Shown here piece after piece: positions 9,871 to 18,932 of a stretch of 34,516 nucleotides of DNA. The notes below the pieces were generated by a model. That model did no database searches. It had not been told where the DNA came from and saw only the letters and a program-made list of their open reading frames with translations. The DNA comes from an uncultured Clostridium sp. (lineage in GTDB: Bacteria > Bacillota > Clostridia > TANB77 > CAG-508): assembly GCA_947641575.1 (NCBI GenBank), contig CANRQN010000014.1, positions 1 through 34,516 of the forward strand, written 5' to 3'. How positions within the stretch are numbered: the stretch's first letter is position 1; every line of letters starts with the position of its first letter. The translations under genes and the position numbers were made by a program.

Positions 9871-10569
9871 TTAACTTATCTTCTCTAACTTAAAATCCAA
9901 ATAATCTGCACTTACAAGCTTTAACTCTACTGTTCCGAATGTCTCCCTCTATCGCTTCTTTTAATGCTTCTCCATGTAAATGTCCATATATACATTTTTT
10001 TATGTTATATTTTTTCATAAGTCTTATAAATTCCGAATTTCCTAGTAAGCTTTTATTGGTTGGTGGATAATGCATACAAGCTAAAATTTCTCTATCTCCT
10101 CCATATTTTTCTATTCCATCTTTTATTGATAATTCAAATCTTTGTAATTCTCTATCTAGTATTTTCCTATCTTCCTCTTCTCCTGATAAATTCCATCCTC
10201 TTGTTCCGCACAATTATTTTTCCTTCTACTTCAAATGAGTTATTATGTAAGAATTCTATATTTTCAAATGCATTTTCTTCTATATATTCATTTAACTTTT
10301 TTAAGCTATTCCACCAGTAATCATGGTTTCCTTTTAGCATTATCTTTCTTCCGTGGAAGCTTACTCAAATATTCAAAGTCTTTATATGTATCTTTTAAGT
10401 CCATAGCCCATGAAAAATCACCTGAAAGTAATACTGTGTCTTCTTCTCTTACTTTTTTCTCCCAGTCTTCTTTGATTTTATTTTCATGATTACTCCAATT
10501 GTCTCCAAATATATCCATTGGTTTTGGATCTGAAAATGACAAATGTAGGTCGGCTATTGCATATATCAT
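9871..10569 (-). CDS. Calcineurin-like metallophosphoesterase (COG1768-like), three CGGA sites
   Basis: Two-metal phosphohydrolase of unknown substrate. Metal-binding motifs are in order: ADLHLS (res 6-11), GDFSWA (50-55), GNHDYWW (80-86), GTRGW (121-125), HYPPT and GHLHG. Read conventionally it is split in three. The sites CGGA 10353..10350 (Gly73), 10208..10205 (Gly121, first residue of GTRGW) and 9937..9934 (Gly211) restore a 231-aa protein ending LDFKLEKIS with a TAA at 9871-9873. 699 bases minus 3 equals 232 codons. The stop lies just 22 bases before the proposed rsgA start, which suggests an operon with translational coupling. Confidence 0.88.
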
Positions 10570-10590
10570 TTATTTTCTCCTTCTTAATTG

Positions 10591-10698
10591 AGTGCGACAA
10601 ATGGGATGGTTCTCTTTGTCGCACTTAAAATGCAACTTTCAAATTTTTCTACTTCTTTAGATTCTAGTGCGACAAAGAGAACCGTCCCATTTGTCGCA
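10591..10698. repeat. Inverted pair of GTGCGACAAA palindromic units
   Basis: Two units of about 34 bp, 10591-10625 and 10666-10698, are inverted copies of each other. Each begins GTGCGACAAA and ends TTTGTCGCA, with ATGGGATGGTTCTCT (or its complement, one base different) inside. They lie about 40 bases apart, between tsaD and the metallophosphoesterase. As RNA this could form one long hairpin or two small ones. It looks like a dispersed palindromic repeat; a terminator role for tsaD is possible but there is no clear U-run. Confidence 0.8.
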
Positions 10699-10710
10699 TC
10701 TTTCATGCTT

Positions 10711-11707
10711 CTATTCTCCTATTCTTAAATTTGGCTTTGCATTTAAGCTTAAGTCTGCTTCTTTTCCTGCTAAGAAGTTATAATATCCGGCTGTCGCTAT
10801 CATTGCTGCATTATCTGTGCAAAGTTTTAATTCTGGAAAATATATTTCTACATCTAGTTCTTTTCCAAGCTCTAAAAATTTATCTCTTATATATGAGTTT
10901 GCAGATACTCCTCCTGCTAATGCAATCTTCTTTAAGCCATTTTGCTCTACTGCTTCTTTTGTATTTTCTATAAGCATTCTTGTTACTGTTTCTTGAAAAC
11001 TCGCACATAAGTCTTCTTTTTTTATATCCTTTTTATTGTGATTTATATTTATGACCGCTGTCTTTATTCCACTAAAACTAAAATTTAATCCGTCCAAATG
11101 TACTTTTGGAAGTTCTATATTTGGCTCTCCTTTTTTTGCAAGCTCGTCTATCTTTGGTCCGCCTGGATATTTCAAATCCATTACTCTTGCAACTTTGTCA
11201 AAGGCTTCTCCTATCGCATCATCTTTTGTTCTTCCAAGTATTTTAAATTTTGTATAATCTTCTATCTGAACTAAATGTGTATGCCCACCTGAGATAACAA
11301 GGCACAAAAATTCTGGTTCTAAATCTTTAAATGTTATATAATTTGCTGCAATATGTCCTTCTATATGATTTACTGGAATTAAAGGGATATCTTCTGCATA
11401 GCTTAAAGCTTTTGCATAACTCACCCCTACAAGTAAAGCTCCGAACCAAACCTGGTCCATATGTACATGCTATAGCATCGATATCTTTAATTGTCATGTT
11501 TGCCTTCTCTAAAGCTTCTTTAACTACAATAGAGATAGCTTCTATATGTTTTCTTGAAGCTATTTCTGGAACTACTCCTCCAAATTTTTCATGTATAGCA
11601 ATTTGTGTATTAATAACGTTTGATAGCACTTCTCGTCCGTTTTTTACAACTGCCGCTGCTGTTTCATCACAACTTGTTTCTATTCCTAATATTGTTACAT
11701 CTTTCAT
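10711..11707 (-). CDS. tsaD: tRNA threonylcarbamoyladenosine transferase TsaD, one CGGA site
   Basis: Transfers the threonylcarbamoyl group to A37 of ANN-decoding tRNAs, with TsaB/TsaE. ASKHA-fold motifs: [11 protein letters not shown] at the start, PEIASRKH and NHIEGH (metal-binding histidines), ISGGHTHL, and the C-terminal [10 protein letters not shown]. The frame breaks in the invariant GPGLVGALLVG. The CGGA at minus 11443..11440 supplies Gly89 and joins the halves. 997 bases minus 1 equals 332 codons, 331 aa, a normal length. Translation of this universally conserved gene must cross the site if the cell makes t6A. Confidence 0.94.
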
Positions 11708-11727
11708 TTAATTTTGTCCTTTTTATT

Positions 11728-11764
11728 CTTATTATAATCAAGTTCAAAAAAGAATACTGTCAAA
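11728..11764 (-). promoter_or_regulatory. Candidate promoter for tsaD
   Basis: On the minus strand TTGACA (11764-11759) is followed by a -10-like GATTATAAT about 18 bases on, roughly 30 bases before the tsaD start. The -35 is consensus; the -10 is offset, so spacing is uncertain. Confidence 0.4.
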
Positions 11765-11866
11765 TTGCTAGGCATTTTTATATAGAAATTCCATAGTTTT
11801 ATAAGTGTGCGTTGATTATTTTATATATAAAATACCATTTTGCAAAATGCTGATTCTTATTGGAAA

Positions 11867-12595
11867 TTATCCTATTCCAAATATTGCAAGGACTATACTA
11901 AGTAATCCTTTGTATAAAAAGTTAAGTATAGGGCTTATAATATATCCTGCAATTCCTGTTATCCATATGATTAAGAATATAAAGTAAAATATATGCTCTT
12001 TTTCTCTAAACCATTGTTTAGCATTATATGGTAAAAATTTAACTAGTATTTTTGAACCATCTAATGGTGGAAGTGGAATTAAGTTAAATACTCCAAGTCC
12101 TATATTTATCATTATTGAATATATTAACATACTAGTTACAATAGCTCCTGTTTGTGTTAAGACAAACACTGATGCAAATTTATACAAAAGAGCATAAATT
12201 ATCCCAAATACTATTGCTAGAAAAAAGTTCATTAATGGTCCTGCAATTGATACAATTGCTTCTCCTGCTTCCATTGAATATTTTCTATCGAAATTTCTTG
12301 GGTTTATTTGTACTGGTTTTCCCCAGCCAAATCCTGCAAATAGTAATAGCACAAATCCAATTGGATCTATATGACTTAATGGATTTAGATTAAGTCTTCT
12401 TTGCATAATTGGTGTGTCATCTCCAAGTTTTGTTGCTGCATATGCATGTGCAAATTCATGAAATGTTATTGCAATTAATACTGCTGGTAAAGTTAATACT
12501 ACTGAAAGTAGCCCCTGACCCGTCATTCCCATTAAGTTTGTTATTATAAATACTGCAAGTATTAAATATAAAAATCTTTTGTCTTCAAGAAACAT
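11867..12595 (-). CDS. Site-2 protease family (M50) membrane metallopeptidase
   Basis: Integral-membrane zinc protease of the M50 family, short form without PDZ. The 242-aa product has about six hydrophobic segments, the zinc-binding helix AITFHEFAHAYAA near residue 45, and the second metal ligand in NLIPLPPLDGSK near 170. Such proteins perform intramembrane cleavage, but the substrates of this sporulation-independent subgroup are mostly unknown. There are no frame breaks. It is preceded by its own promoter and appears monocistronic. Confidence 0.9.
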   Translation of the reverse strand: MFLEDKRFLYLILAVFIITNLMGMTGQGLLSVVLTLPAVLIAITFHEFAHAYAATKLGDDTPIMQRRLNLNPLSHIDPIGFVLLLFAGFGWGKPVQINPRNFDRKYSMEAGEAIVSIAGPLMNFFLAIVFGIIYALLYKFASVFVLTQTGAIVTSMLIYSIMINIGLGVFNLIPLPPLDGSKILVKFLPYNAKQWFREKEHIFYFIFLIIWITGIAGYIISPILNFLYKGLLSIVLAIFGIG

Positions 12596-12642
12596 AAATT
12601 TTTCTCCTCTTTATTAATTTATTGTCTATATATAATATTTTA

Positions 12643-12670
12643 ATTATACCATATTTTTCAAAATTATCAA
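12643..12670 (-). promoter_or_regulatory. Promoter upstream of the M50 peptidase
   Basis: Minus-strand TTGATA (12670-12665), a 16-base spacer and a perfect TATAAT (12648-12643), about 50 bases before the ATG at 12595 and its AGAGGAGAA ribosome binding site. Matches the sigma-70/SigA consensus. Confidence 0.6.
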
Positions 12671-12726
12671 TGATTTAGAATTATAAAGGTTAAAAATATT
12701 GTTAACTTTTTACCATTTTCTACAAA

Positions 12727-12755
12727 AGATGGTGTCCTGAAATAGGACACCATCT
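12727..12755 (-). terminator. Intrinsic terminator of the Fic gene
   Basis: Perfect 12-bp stem AGATGGTGTCCT / AGGACACCATCT with a GAAAT-type loop, followed on the minus strand by TTTTG. It starts a few bases after the fic stop at 12760. Confidence 0.8.
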
Positions 12756-12759
12756 AATT

Positions 12760-13365
12760 TTATAATTCTTCAGTTTTAAATAATAAATACCCTTCATATA
12801 AATAGCTAATATCTATGCCTTTCATATATACTTCTCTATCATTTATTTTATCAGTTAAACTTTGTTTTAACAGTTCTTTAATTTCTATATCTTTTATTGG
12901 ACTACGTTCCATTGCAAGTAGGTAGTCTGTTTTATTGACTTTGCTCCAATCAACTACTAAACTTAGCTCTTTTTTTAGCATTAAATCAAGCCAAATTCTT
13001 GTGCTTCTTCCATTACCTTCTCTAAATGGGTGTGCAATATTCATTTCCACATACTTTTCGATGATTTCTTCATAAGCTGATTGTGGCATTTTTTCTATAT
13101 TCTTTACAGATTCACTAAGATAAGCTAAAGGCGTAAATCTAAAATTTCCTTTTGCAATATTTACTTTTCTTAACTCTCCTGCAAATTCATATATTTCTTC
13201 AAATAGAAATTTATGAATTTTCTTTAGTGTTTCAAATGTTCCTGGTTCTAATGTATCTAAATATCCTGTTTCAAACATTTCTTTTGCACGTTTTTTACTA
13301 ATTCTTTCTTCTTCTCTTGCTAGTTGTGCTTGGTCAGTGATATTTAGTTTGTTTTCTAAAATCAT
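12760..13365 (-). CDS. Fic-domain protein with C-terminal inhibitory motif (class III type)
   Basis: Fic proteins transfer AMP (or another nucleotide) to a hydroxyl on a target protein. This 201-aa product has the catalytic motif HPFREGNGRSTR at residues 112-123 and the flap region NFRFTPLAYL near 75-83. Near the C-terminus, SYLYEG (187-192) fits the inhibitory pattern S/TxxxE(G/N), as in class III single-domain Fic enzymes, where this helix blocks the ATP site. It has its own terminator and no adjacent antitoxin gene, consistent with self-inhibition. No CGG codons. Function as AMPylator is inferred. Confidence 0.88.
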   Translation of the reverse strand: MILENKLNITDQAQLAREEERISKKRAKEMFETGYLDTLEPGTFETLKKIHKFLFEEIYEFAGELRKVNIAKGNFRFTPLAYLSESVKNIEKMPQSAYEEIIEKYVEMNIAHPFREGNGRSTRIWLDLMLKKELSLVVDWSKVNKTDYLLAMERSPIKDIEIKELLKQSLTDKINDREVYMKGIDISYLYEGYLLFKTEEL

Positions 13366-13431
13366 TTTTACCTCCTAGCTTATTATAGGTTTGTTCTTAT
13401 TATAAATTTTATAAACAAATCAAAAACGAGT

Positions 13432-13520
13432 AGTACTAGGCAATCGAGTTAAAATGTCTTGAGACTAACCTAATAGTTGTCGAAAGACTTTTAACGAAGA
13501 TTAACGATGTAATGCGAAGT
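13432..13520. repeat. Possible structured element between fic and lysS
   Basis: GTTAAAATGTCTT near 13448 pairs with AAGACTTTTAAC near 13485. The flanks carry CTAGGCAATCGAG and AACGATGTAATGCGAAG, loosely similar to the CTAGGAGCGAG and GCGATGCGAAC blocks of elements B and C. It may be a divergent relative of that family or an unrelated lysS terminator region. Confidence 0.4.
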
Positions 13521-13531
13521 TTTTCATTTGT

Positions 13532-15025
13532 TTAATTTAAAGGTTTCATTGTTGGGAATAGTAATACGTCTCTTATTGATGCTGAGTCTGTAAGAAGCAT
13601 TATTAATCTGTCTATTCCAATTCCAAGTCCTCCTGTTGGTGGAAGTCCTATTTCTAGTGCATTTATATAGTCTTCATCCATCATTCCTGCTTCTTCATCT
13701 CCATTTTCTCTTGCTTTTATTTCTTCCTTAAATCTTTCATATTGGTCAATTGGATCATTTAATTCTGAGAATGCATTTCCATATTCGCGTCCATCTATGA
13801 ATGCTTCAAATCTTTCTACAAGTCTTGGATCTTCTTTTTTCTTTTTTGCAAGTGGAGATACTTCTATTGGATAATCGTATATAAATGTTGGCTGTATAAG
13901 TGTTTTTTCAACATATTCGTCAAAGAATAAACTTATTATATGTCCTCTTGTTTCTTTTCCTTTTGGAATTTCTATTTTTCTTGTCTTTGCTAGGTCTACT
14001 GCTTCCTCATCTGTATTTATATTGTTGAAATCCACTCCACAAGCCTCTTTTATACTATCTATCATTGTAATTCTTTTCCATTTTGTACCTAAGTCTATTT
14101 CTGTTCCTTGATATGTTATTTTTGTACCACCGCAAACCTTTTCTGCACACCTTGTAAATATTTCTTCTACTATATCCATCATATCATTATAATCTGCAAA
14201 TGCCTCATATAACTCTATTGATGTAAATTCTGGATTATGTCTTATATCCATTCCTTCATTTCTAAATATTCTTCCTATCTCATAAACTTTGTCATATCCA
14301 CCAACTATTAGTCTTTTTAAGTTTAACTCTGTTGCTATTCTTAAATACATGTTTAAATCTAAAGTGTTATGATGTGTTATAAATGGTCTTGCAGTTGCTC
14401 CTCCTGATATTGTATTTAATATTGGAGTTTCTACTTCTAAGTAACCCTTTTCGTCTAATATTTTTCTTATTTCACTTATAATTTTACTTCTTTTTACAAA
14501 TGTATCTTTTACTTCTGGATTTACAATTAAGTCTACATATCTTTGTCTATACCTTAAATCCATGTCTTTTAAACCATGAAATTTTTCTGGAAGTGGTCTT
14601 AATGATTTTGAAAGTAATGTCACTTCTTTTGCATGGACCGATATCTCTTCTGTTCTTGTTTTAAATACAAAACCTGTTATTCCTATAATATCTCCTACAT
14701 CACAGGTTTTAAATTCTTTATATGCTTCTTCTCCTAAGTCGTTTGTTGATACATAACTTTGAATTTTTCCTTCGCTATCTTGAATTGTGCAAAATGATGC
14801 TTTTCCCATTATTCTTTTTGACATTATTCTTCCTGCTATTGTTACATCTTTTCCTTCTAATTCTTCATAATTATCTCTAACACATTTGCTTGTATGTGTT
14901 CTATTATATTTTGTTATTTCAAATGGATTTTTTCCATTTCTTTCTAACTCCTCTAGCTTCTCTCTTCTAATTTGCATTAAGTGGTTTATATCTTGTTCTA
15001 TTTCATTATTTTCATTTTCGTTCAT
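13532..15025 (-). CDS. lysS: Lysyl-tRNA synthetase, class II
   Basis: Charges tRNA-Lys. The 497-aa product has an N-terminal OB-fold anticodon-binding domain ([18 protein letters not shown]) and the class II catalytic core: motif 1 in the region [15 protein letters not shown], motif 2 [18 protein letters not shown] and motif 3 [13 protein letters not shown]. The length is normal for LysRS. It contains no in-frame CGG; the few CGG triplets are TGC-GGT or TCG-GTC contexts. The ribosome binding site GGAGGG lies ahead of the ATG. Confidence 0.96.
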   Translation of the reverse strand: MNENENNEIEQDINHLMQIRREKLEELERNGKNPFEITKYNRTHTSKCVRDNYEELEGKDVTIAGRIMSKRIMGKASFCTIQDSEGKIQSYVSTNDLGEEAYKEFKTCDVGDIIGITGFVFKTRTEEISVHAKEVTLLSKSLRPLPEKFHGLKDMDLRYRQRYVDLIVNPEVKDTFVKRSKIISEIRKILDEKGYLEVETPILNTISGGATARPFITHHNTLDLNMYLRIATELNLKRLIVGGYDKVYEIGRIFRNEGMDIRHNPEFTSIELYEAFADYNDMMDIVEEIFTRCAEKVCGGTKITYQGTEIDLGTKWKRITMIDSIKEACGVDFNNINTDEEAVDLAKTRKIEIPKGKETRGHIISLFFDEYVEKTLIQPTFIYDYPIEVSPLAKKKKEDPRLVERFEAFIDGREYGNAFSELNDPIDQYERFKEEIKARENGDEEAGMMDEDYINALEIGLPPTGGLGIGIDRLIMLLTDSASIRDVLLFPTMKPLN

Positions 15026-15056
15026 ACATATCCCTCCGCATTTTTTATATTTATAT

Positions 15057-15085
15057 ATTATATATCATACATTATAAAAAAGCAA
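15057..15085 (-). promoter_or_regulatory. Promoter of lysS
   Basis: Minus-strand TTGCTT (15085-15080), exactly 17 bases, then TATAAT (15062-15057), about 32 bases before the lysS ATG at 15025. Confidence 0.6.
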
Positions 15086-15098
15086 GCCTAAATTCCCC

Positions 15099-15133
15099 AA
15101 AAAGTCCAGCTCCGTAAAGAACTGGACTTTTTG
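15099..15133 (-). terminator. Intrinsic terminator
   Basis: AAAAAGTCCAG / CTGGACTTTTT stem with loop TTCTTTACGGAG on the minus strand, followed by the T-run. It ends transcription of the gene at 15154-15567, just before the lysS promoter. Confidence 0.85.
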
Positions 15134-15153
15134 TCTTTCGAGGTTTCCTGAAT

Positions 15154-15567
15154 TTAGGTATCCTCGTCCGCATGGCAGAGCTCAGGGTGCTCCTGCTTGA
15201 TCCTCTCGATGTAGGCCCGGAAGTAGCCGAAAGTCTTTAAATCCTCCTCTACAAATTTTGAATCCTCTTCGTGTAATTTGTTCTTCACAATATGCTCGGC
15301 AACCAGATACTCAAAAATCTTCTCCTTTGTGCAGGTAACCTCATACTCCTGATGAAGATACCTAGCCTGCCACACCCCAGAATGCGTCAGATATTCTGCA
15401 TTGTATTCATCTTTCCATATGCAGATTTTGTCTTCTCCGAACCTGAAGCGGTATGCCTCACGGACCAATTCTGCCATTTCTTCCGCAGTTTTAGTCAGCT
15501 CTTGCATTGCACACACAACTTCAACCTCTTCTGGCGTCAGTTTTTTGATCTTCTCCAAGTTTACCAT
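15154..15567 (-). CDS. Unrecognised protein on foreign-looking DNA, with an in-frame CGG arginine codon
   Basis: 137-aa acidic, soluble protein that I do not recognise (MVNLEKIKKLTPEEVEVVCA at the start, ending HPELCHADEDT). The start is the ATG at 15567, 8-9 bases after GGAGGG; a second ATG at 15582 overlaps that site and is less likely. Base composition is clearly richer in G+C than its neighbours (codons such as CTC, GCC, CGG, TGC), which suggests recent transfer. It carries TTC-CGG-GCC read as Phe-Arg-Ala with no frame change, unlike all resident genes. If the host shifts at CGG, this protein would be mistranslated after TFGYF. It has its own terminator. Confidence 0.75.
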   Translation of the reverse strand: MVNLEKIKKLTPEEVEVVCAMQELTKTAEEMAELVREAYRFRFGEDKICIWKDEYNAEYLTHSGVWQARYLHQEYEVTCTKEKIFEYLVAEHIVKNKLHEEDSKFVEEDLKTFGYFRAYIERIKQEHPELCHADEDT

Positions 15568-15673
15568 GCTTTTTCCCTCCATTATTTTTGTCCTATTGTT
15601 TATACTTGCTGTAAAACGGTGGGTATGCTACTATGTTTTACGTAGATTATTATATCATGCTTTACATAATTTG

Positions 15674-16057
15674 TCAAAATATATTCTTTAGTGAAAATTC
15701 ATACTTTTCTTTTATGTGGTCTATTACAAATGTACAAGTATCTACTGATTGTATCGCCATGCTTATTTCATCTGTTTCTATATGACTTTTTGTTTCTATT
15801 ATATACATTTCTACTTTTTCTAATTCATTATGCTCTAAATATATTACAAACTTTTCTTTTATATTATCCCATTCTTCTTGTACTTTTACCATTTTTTCTT
15901 TAGCTTCTTCTATATTTTCTAGTGATAATGATTCTTTAACTTTAGAAAGCATGTCCGTAAGTTCTGTCATTTTTACATTTGTATATTTTTGAGTAATAAT
16001 ATTTAAAATTACAATTAAAACAAGAATAACTATCACTATTATAACTTCTTTTTTCAT
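15674..16057 (-). CDS. DUF4363 family protein
   Basis: 127-aa protein with one N-terminal membrane anchor (about residues 4-23, MKKEVIIVIVILVLIVILNI) and a helical extracytoplasmic domain rich in Glu and Lys. It matches what I know of DUF4363, which in Clostridia commonly follows a DUF421/YetF gene; here the YetF-like gene is directly upstream on the same strand, with palindromic element C between. Molecular function is unknown. No frame breaks. Confidence 0.75.
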   Translation of the reverse strand: MKKEVIIVIVILVLIVILNIITQKYTNVKMTELTDMLSKVKESLSLENIEEAKEKMVKVQEEWDNIKEKFVIYLEHNELEKVEMYIIETKSHIETDEISMAIQSVDTCTFVIDHIKEKYEFSLKNIF

Positions 16058-16115
16058 TCTAGTATCTTCCCTTTCAGTAATTAATTATTGATATTCACAG
16101 CAAATGGAATTTAAA

Positions 16116-16292
16116 GTCTGCGCAGGAAGTTTCATATTTATTTTTTCCGAAGTGACGCGTAGCTAGGAGCGAGCTTAGAACCTGTTGGGTATTTCAGCTT
16201 GCAATTAGCAATCAATTCTTACATCCTTACAGGTTCTGCGAGTCGAACAACAAGGAACAAGAAAAAAATAAATATAACTTCCGTTGCAAGAC
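16116..16292. repeat. Palindromic intergenic element, copy C
   Basis: The left end GTCTGCGCAGGAAGTTTCAT pairs with the right end ATAACTTCCGTTGCAAGAC. The inner block GTGACGCGTAGCTAGGAGCG at 16152 is almost base-for-base the same as in copy B, continuing AGCTTAGAACCTG, with CAGGTTCTGCGAGTCGAACA and ACAAGGAACA on the right. With the recoded yetF-like stop at 16328 the element fits cleanly between the two genes. Confidence 0.75.
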
Positions 16293-16325
16293 ATTATTTA
16301 ACTAAAATGCTGTGAATTATCAAAG

Positions 16326-17007
16326 TTATTTTTCGAATTTTGCCTTTTTTTGGCAAAATATCTGTCCTTTCCCATCTAATGTAACTATTAGTGCTTGCTC
16401 TGGGTTTATTCCAAATTTTCCGCACCTCTTTTTTTAGCCAGTTATAATCTCTTCCTACTTCTTTTAAATTTTGCTCCATAACTTTTCCGTCAATTACTAA
16501 ATCATAAGGTATTCCTTCATATTCTGGCTCTATATTAAAATCTTCTGGTATGGTATTTCTTTTATTGGGTTTTGGTATTACAGAAAGCTGTCCACTTGTT
16601 TCAAGTATTGCATATTCTACATCTCCAAGTGATGATATATTTGCACTTCTTAATCTTTCCTCTAACTCATTTATTGTAAATCTCTCTTTTCTTAAGGCCT
16701 CTTCTTTTATTTTCCCTCTATATACTAAAATTCTGGGTTTCCCACAAATCACTTCTCTTGCATGTATGCTTTTCATATTTATAATCGAAATTATCAAATG
16801 CATAAATAGAAGTCCAAGTATTGGTATTATTCCATTTTGTATTGGAATTCCTGTATCTGTCATTGGAATTGAAGCAAGGTCTGCTATCATTATTGATATT
16901 ACAAGCTCAAATGGCTGAAGCTGACCAATTTCTCTTTTTCCCATAAGTCTCATTACTGCAAGTATTATTACATATATAACTATTGATCTTATGAAAGTGA
17001 CTAACAT
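16326..17007 (-). CDS. YetF/DUF421 family membrane protein, one CGGA site
   Basis: DUF421 (YetF-like) protein: three N-terminal membrane helices (VTFIRSIVIYVIILAVM, QPFELVISIMIADLASIP, IPILGLLFMHLIISIIN), then two soluble domains with the family motif FTINELEERLRSANISSLGDVEYAILETSG in pieces. The conventional frame runs to 16294 but its last 42 residues are basic and non-homologous. Reading the CGGA at minus 16422..16419 as Gly196 gives KFGINPEQALIVTLDGKGQI, a normal YetF ending, to a TAA at 16326-16328. 682 bases minus 1 equals 227 codons, 226 aa. Paired with DUF4363 downstream. Function unknown; some relatives are linked to spore germination or stress. Confidence 0.85.
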
Positions 17008-17177
17008 TTTTGAAAATTTCTCCTTTTTTTTAATTTTTTTTATTTTACTTCTATTTTTAACATTTTACATTTCAAATATTCATACCTTTGAATAAAAATA
17101 TTTTTTTAGTCAATAATAAACTTGAAAGATTTTGCTTTCAATCTATAAATGAATTTTTCAAGGAGGGTTCTAAGAAA

Positions 17178-17552
17178 ATGGAAAATAATCAAACAAGTGC
17201 TAGACAAAATTCAGGAAATACAGCTTGGCAGATAATTGGTAGACTTGTTGTTTCAGCCATTGTTTTAGGAATAACAGCATTCTTTACACCCGGATTTTCT
17301 ATAAATAACATTTGGTCATTAGCAGTTGCAGCCATTGTTTTAACAGTTATTGACTATTTAATAGTAAAATTTACAGGGTTACACGCTAGTCCTTTTGGTA
17401 AAGGATTTGTAGGTTTCGTACTTGCTGCTATTACTCTATATGTAACACAGTTCTTTGTTGCTGGATATTCAATATCTTGGATAGCTGCAATAATTGGTGC
17501 TCTTATATATGGTGTGGTTGATTACTTCATTCCTGGCGAACAACAAATGTAA
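17178..17552 (+). CDS. Phage-holin-like (YvlD-type) small membrane protein
   Basis: 124-aa membrane protein of the Phage_holin_4/YvlD type, on the plus strand against its neighbours. Four hydrophobic segments are visible: LVVSAIVLGITAFFTPGF, WSLAVAAIVLTVIDYLIV, GFVGFVLAAITLYVTQFFV and WIAAIIGALIYGVVDYFI, with the PGF motif after the first helix. The start at 17178 is chosen for the AGGAGGG site; the frame is open upstream to 17088 but without a signal. In Bacillus such proteins are part of envelope-stress operons rather than phage lysis, so holin activity is doubtful. Confidence 0.8.
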   Translation: MENNQTSARQNSGNTAWQIIGRLVVSAIVLGITAFFTPGFSINNIWSLAVAAIVLTVIDYLIVKFTGLHASPFGKGFVGFVLAAITLYVTQFFVAGYSISWIAAIIGALIYGVVDYFIPGEQQM

Positions 17553-17560
17553 GTATTAAA

Positions 17561-17603
17561 AAAATAAATATCCCCCAGCTACGCTGGGAGATATTTATTT
17601 TTT
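17561..17603. terminator. Bidirectional terminator between the holin-like gene and glmU
   Basis: AAATAAATATC plus CCCAGC pairs with GCTGGG plus GATATTTATTT around a TAC loop, with A/T runs on both sides. The two genes converge here, so it can stop both transcripts. Confidence 0.85.
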
Positions 17604-17606
17604 TAT

Positions 17607-18870
17607 TTATTTCTTATTCCAATCTTTTTTATTTGTTTGTCTTTGTCTTGCAATTGATAAGCTATCTTTTGGTACATCATCCGTTATTGTTGAACCTGCT
17701 GCAATTATTGTATTGTCTCCTATTTCTACTGGTGCTATAAAGTTTACATTTGAACCTACAAATGCGCCATCTCCTATTATAGTCTTACTCTTTTTAAATC
17801 CATCATAGTTGCAAGTAATTGTACCACATCCTATATTTGTTTTTTTACCTATTTCACAATCTCCCATATATGATAAGTGAGGAACTTTTGTGCCTTCTCC
17901 AATAACTGCTTTTTTTACTTCAACAAAGCTTCCAATTTTTACATTATCTGCTATATTGCATCCTTCTCTTATATATGCATTTGGTCCTATTTCACAATTT
18001 TCTCCAATGACTACTCCTGATTTTATTGTTGTATTTGGATGTATTACAGTATCTACTCCAATTTTTACATCATCATAAATGTAGGTATTATTAGTGTCTT
18101 CTATTGTTACTCCGTTTTTCATATGTTCTTGGTTTATTCTAATTCTTAATAATCTAGTTAGCATCTCAAGTTGTGCTCTATCATTTACTCCAAGTATTTC
18201 TGTTTTGTCCTCTACTATCATAGCACCTACTTTTAAACCTTTTTGGTTCATTATTTTTATGACATCTGTAAGGTAATATTCTCCTTGGCTATTGTTATTT
18301 GTAAGTTTTCCTAAAGCTTTAACTAATTCTTCTATATCAAAACAATATAAACCTGAGTTTATTTCTGTTATTTTTCTTTGTTCACTATTAGCGTCTCTTT
18401 CCTCTACTATTTCTTTTATTCTTGTGGTATCATCTCTTATTATTCTTCCATATCCTGTTGGATTTGGAACTATCGCAGTTAATACTGTTGCATATTCTTT
18501 TTCTTTTATGCTTTTTTCTATTAGTTTTTTCAGAGTTTCTTCTCTAACTATTGGTACATCTCCATATAGAATTACTACTTTTCCTTTTTTATTTTCTAAA
18601 TATGGAATTGCTTGCATAACTGTATGACCAGTTCCAAGTAATTCTTCTTGATATGCATATGTAACATTATTTCCTAGTACTTTTTCCACATCTTCTCTTT
18701 TATGTCCGTACTACTGTTACTATATCTTCTATTCCTGCTTTTACTGCTACTTCTACAACTCTTGTTATCATTTCTTTTCCATATATTTTATGTACAACCT
18801 TTGCTTTATTAGTCTTCATTCTTGTACCTTTGCCAGCTGCCAACACTATTGCTATTAAGTCTTCCATCAT
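17607..18870 (-). CDS. glmU: Bifunctional UDP-GlcNAc pyrophosphorylase / GlcN-1-P acetyltransferase GlmU, one CGGA site
   Basis: Makes UDP-GlcNAc for peptidoglycan. The nucleotidyltransferase domain has [11 protein letters not shown] at residues 10-20, [11 protein letters not shown] and VILYGDVPI; the C-terminal left-handed beta helix has hexapeptide repeats and [17 protein letters not shown] and [12 protein letters not shown]. The conventional frame starts late, losing the active-site loop. The CGGA at minus 18708..18705 supplies Gly55 (VTVVGHKRED) and joins it. 1264 bases minus 1 equals 421 codons, 420 aa, about 30 residues shorter than typical at the C-terminus. The start is the first ATG after GGAGGCAAA. 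An essential gene, so the site must be crossed. Confidence 0.94.
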
Positions 18871-18932
18871 TTTGCCTCCATTCTTTTATGATAAATTACT
18901 ATTATCATTATATGCTTGTTCTTTTTATTTGT

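Noticed and set aside
17178..17552. Prophage based on the holin-like gene
   Set aside because: No other phage genes are nearby; the family is commonly chromosomal and unrelated to lysis.
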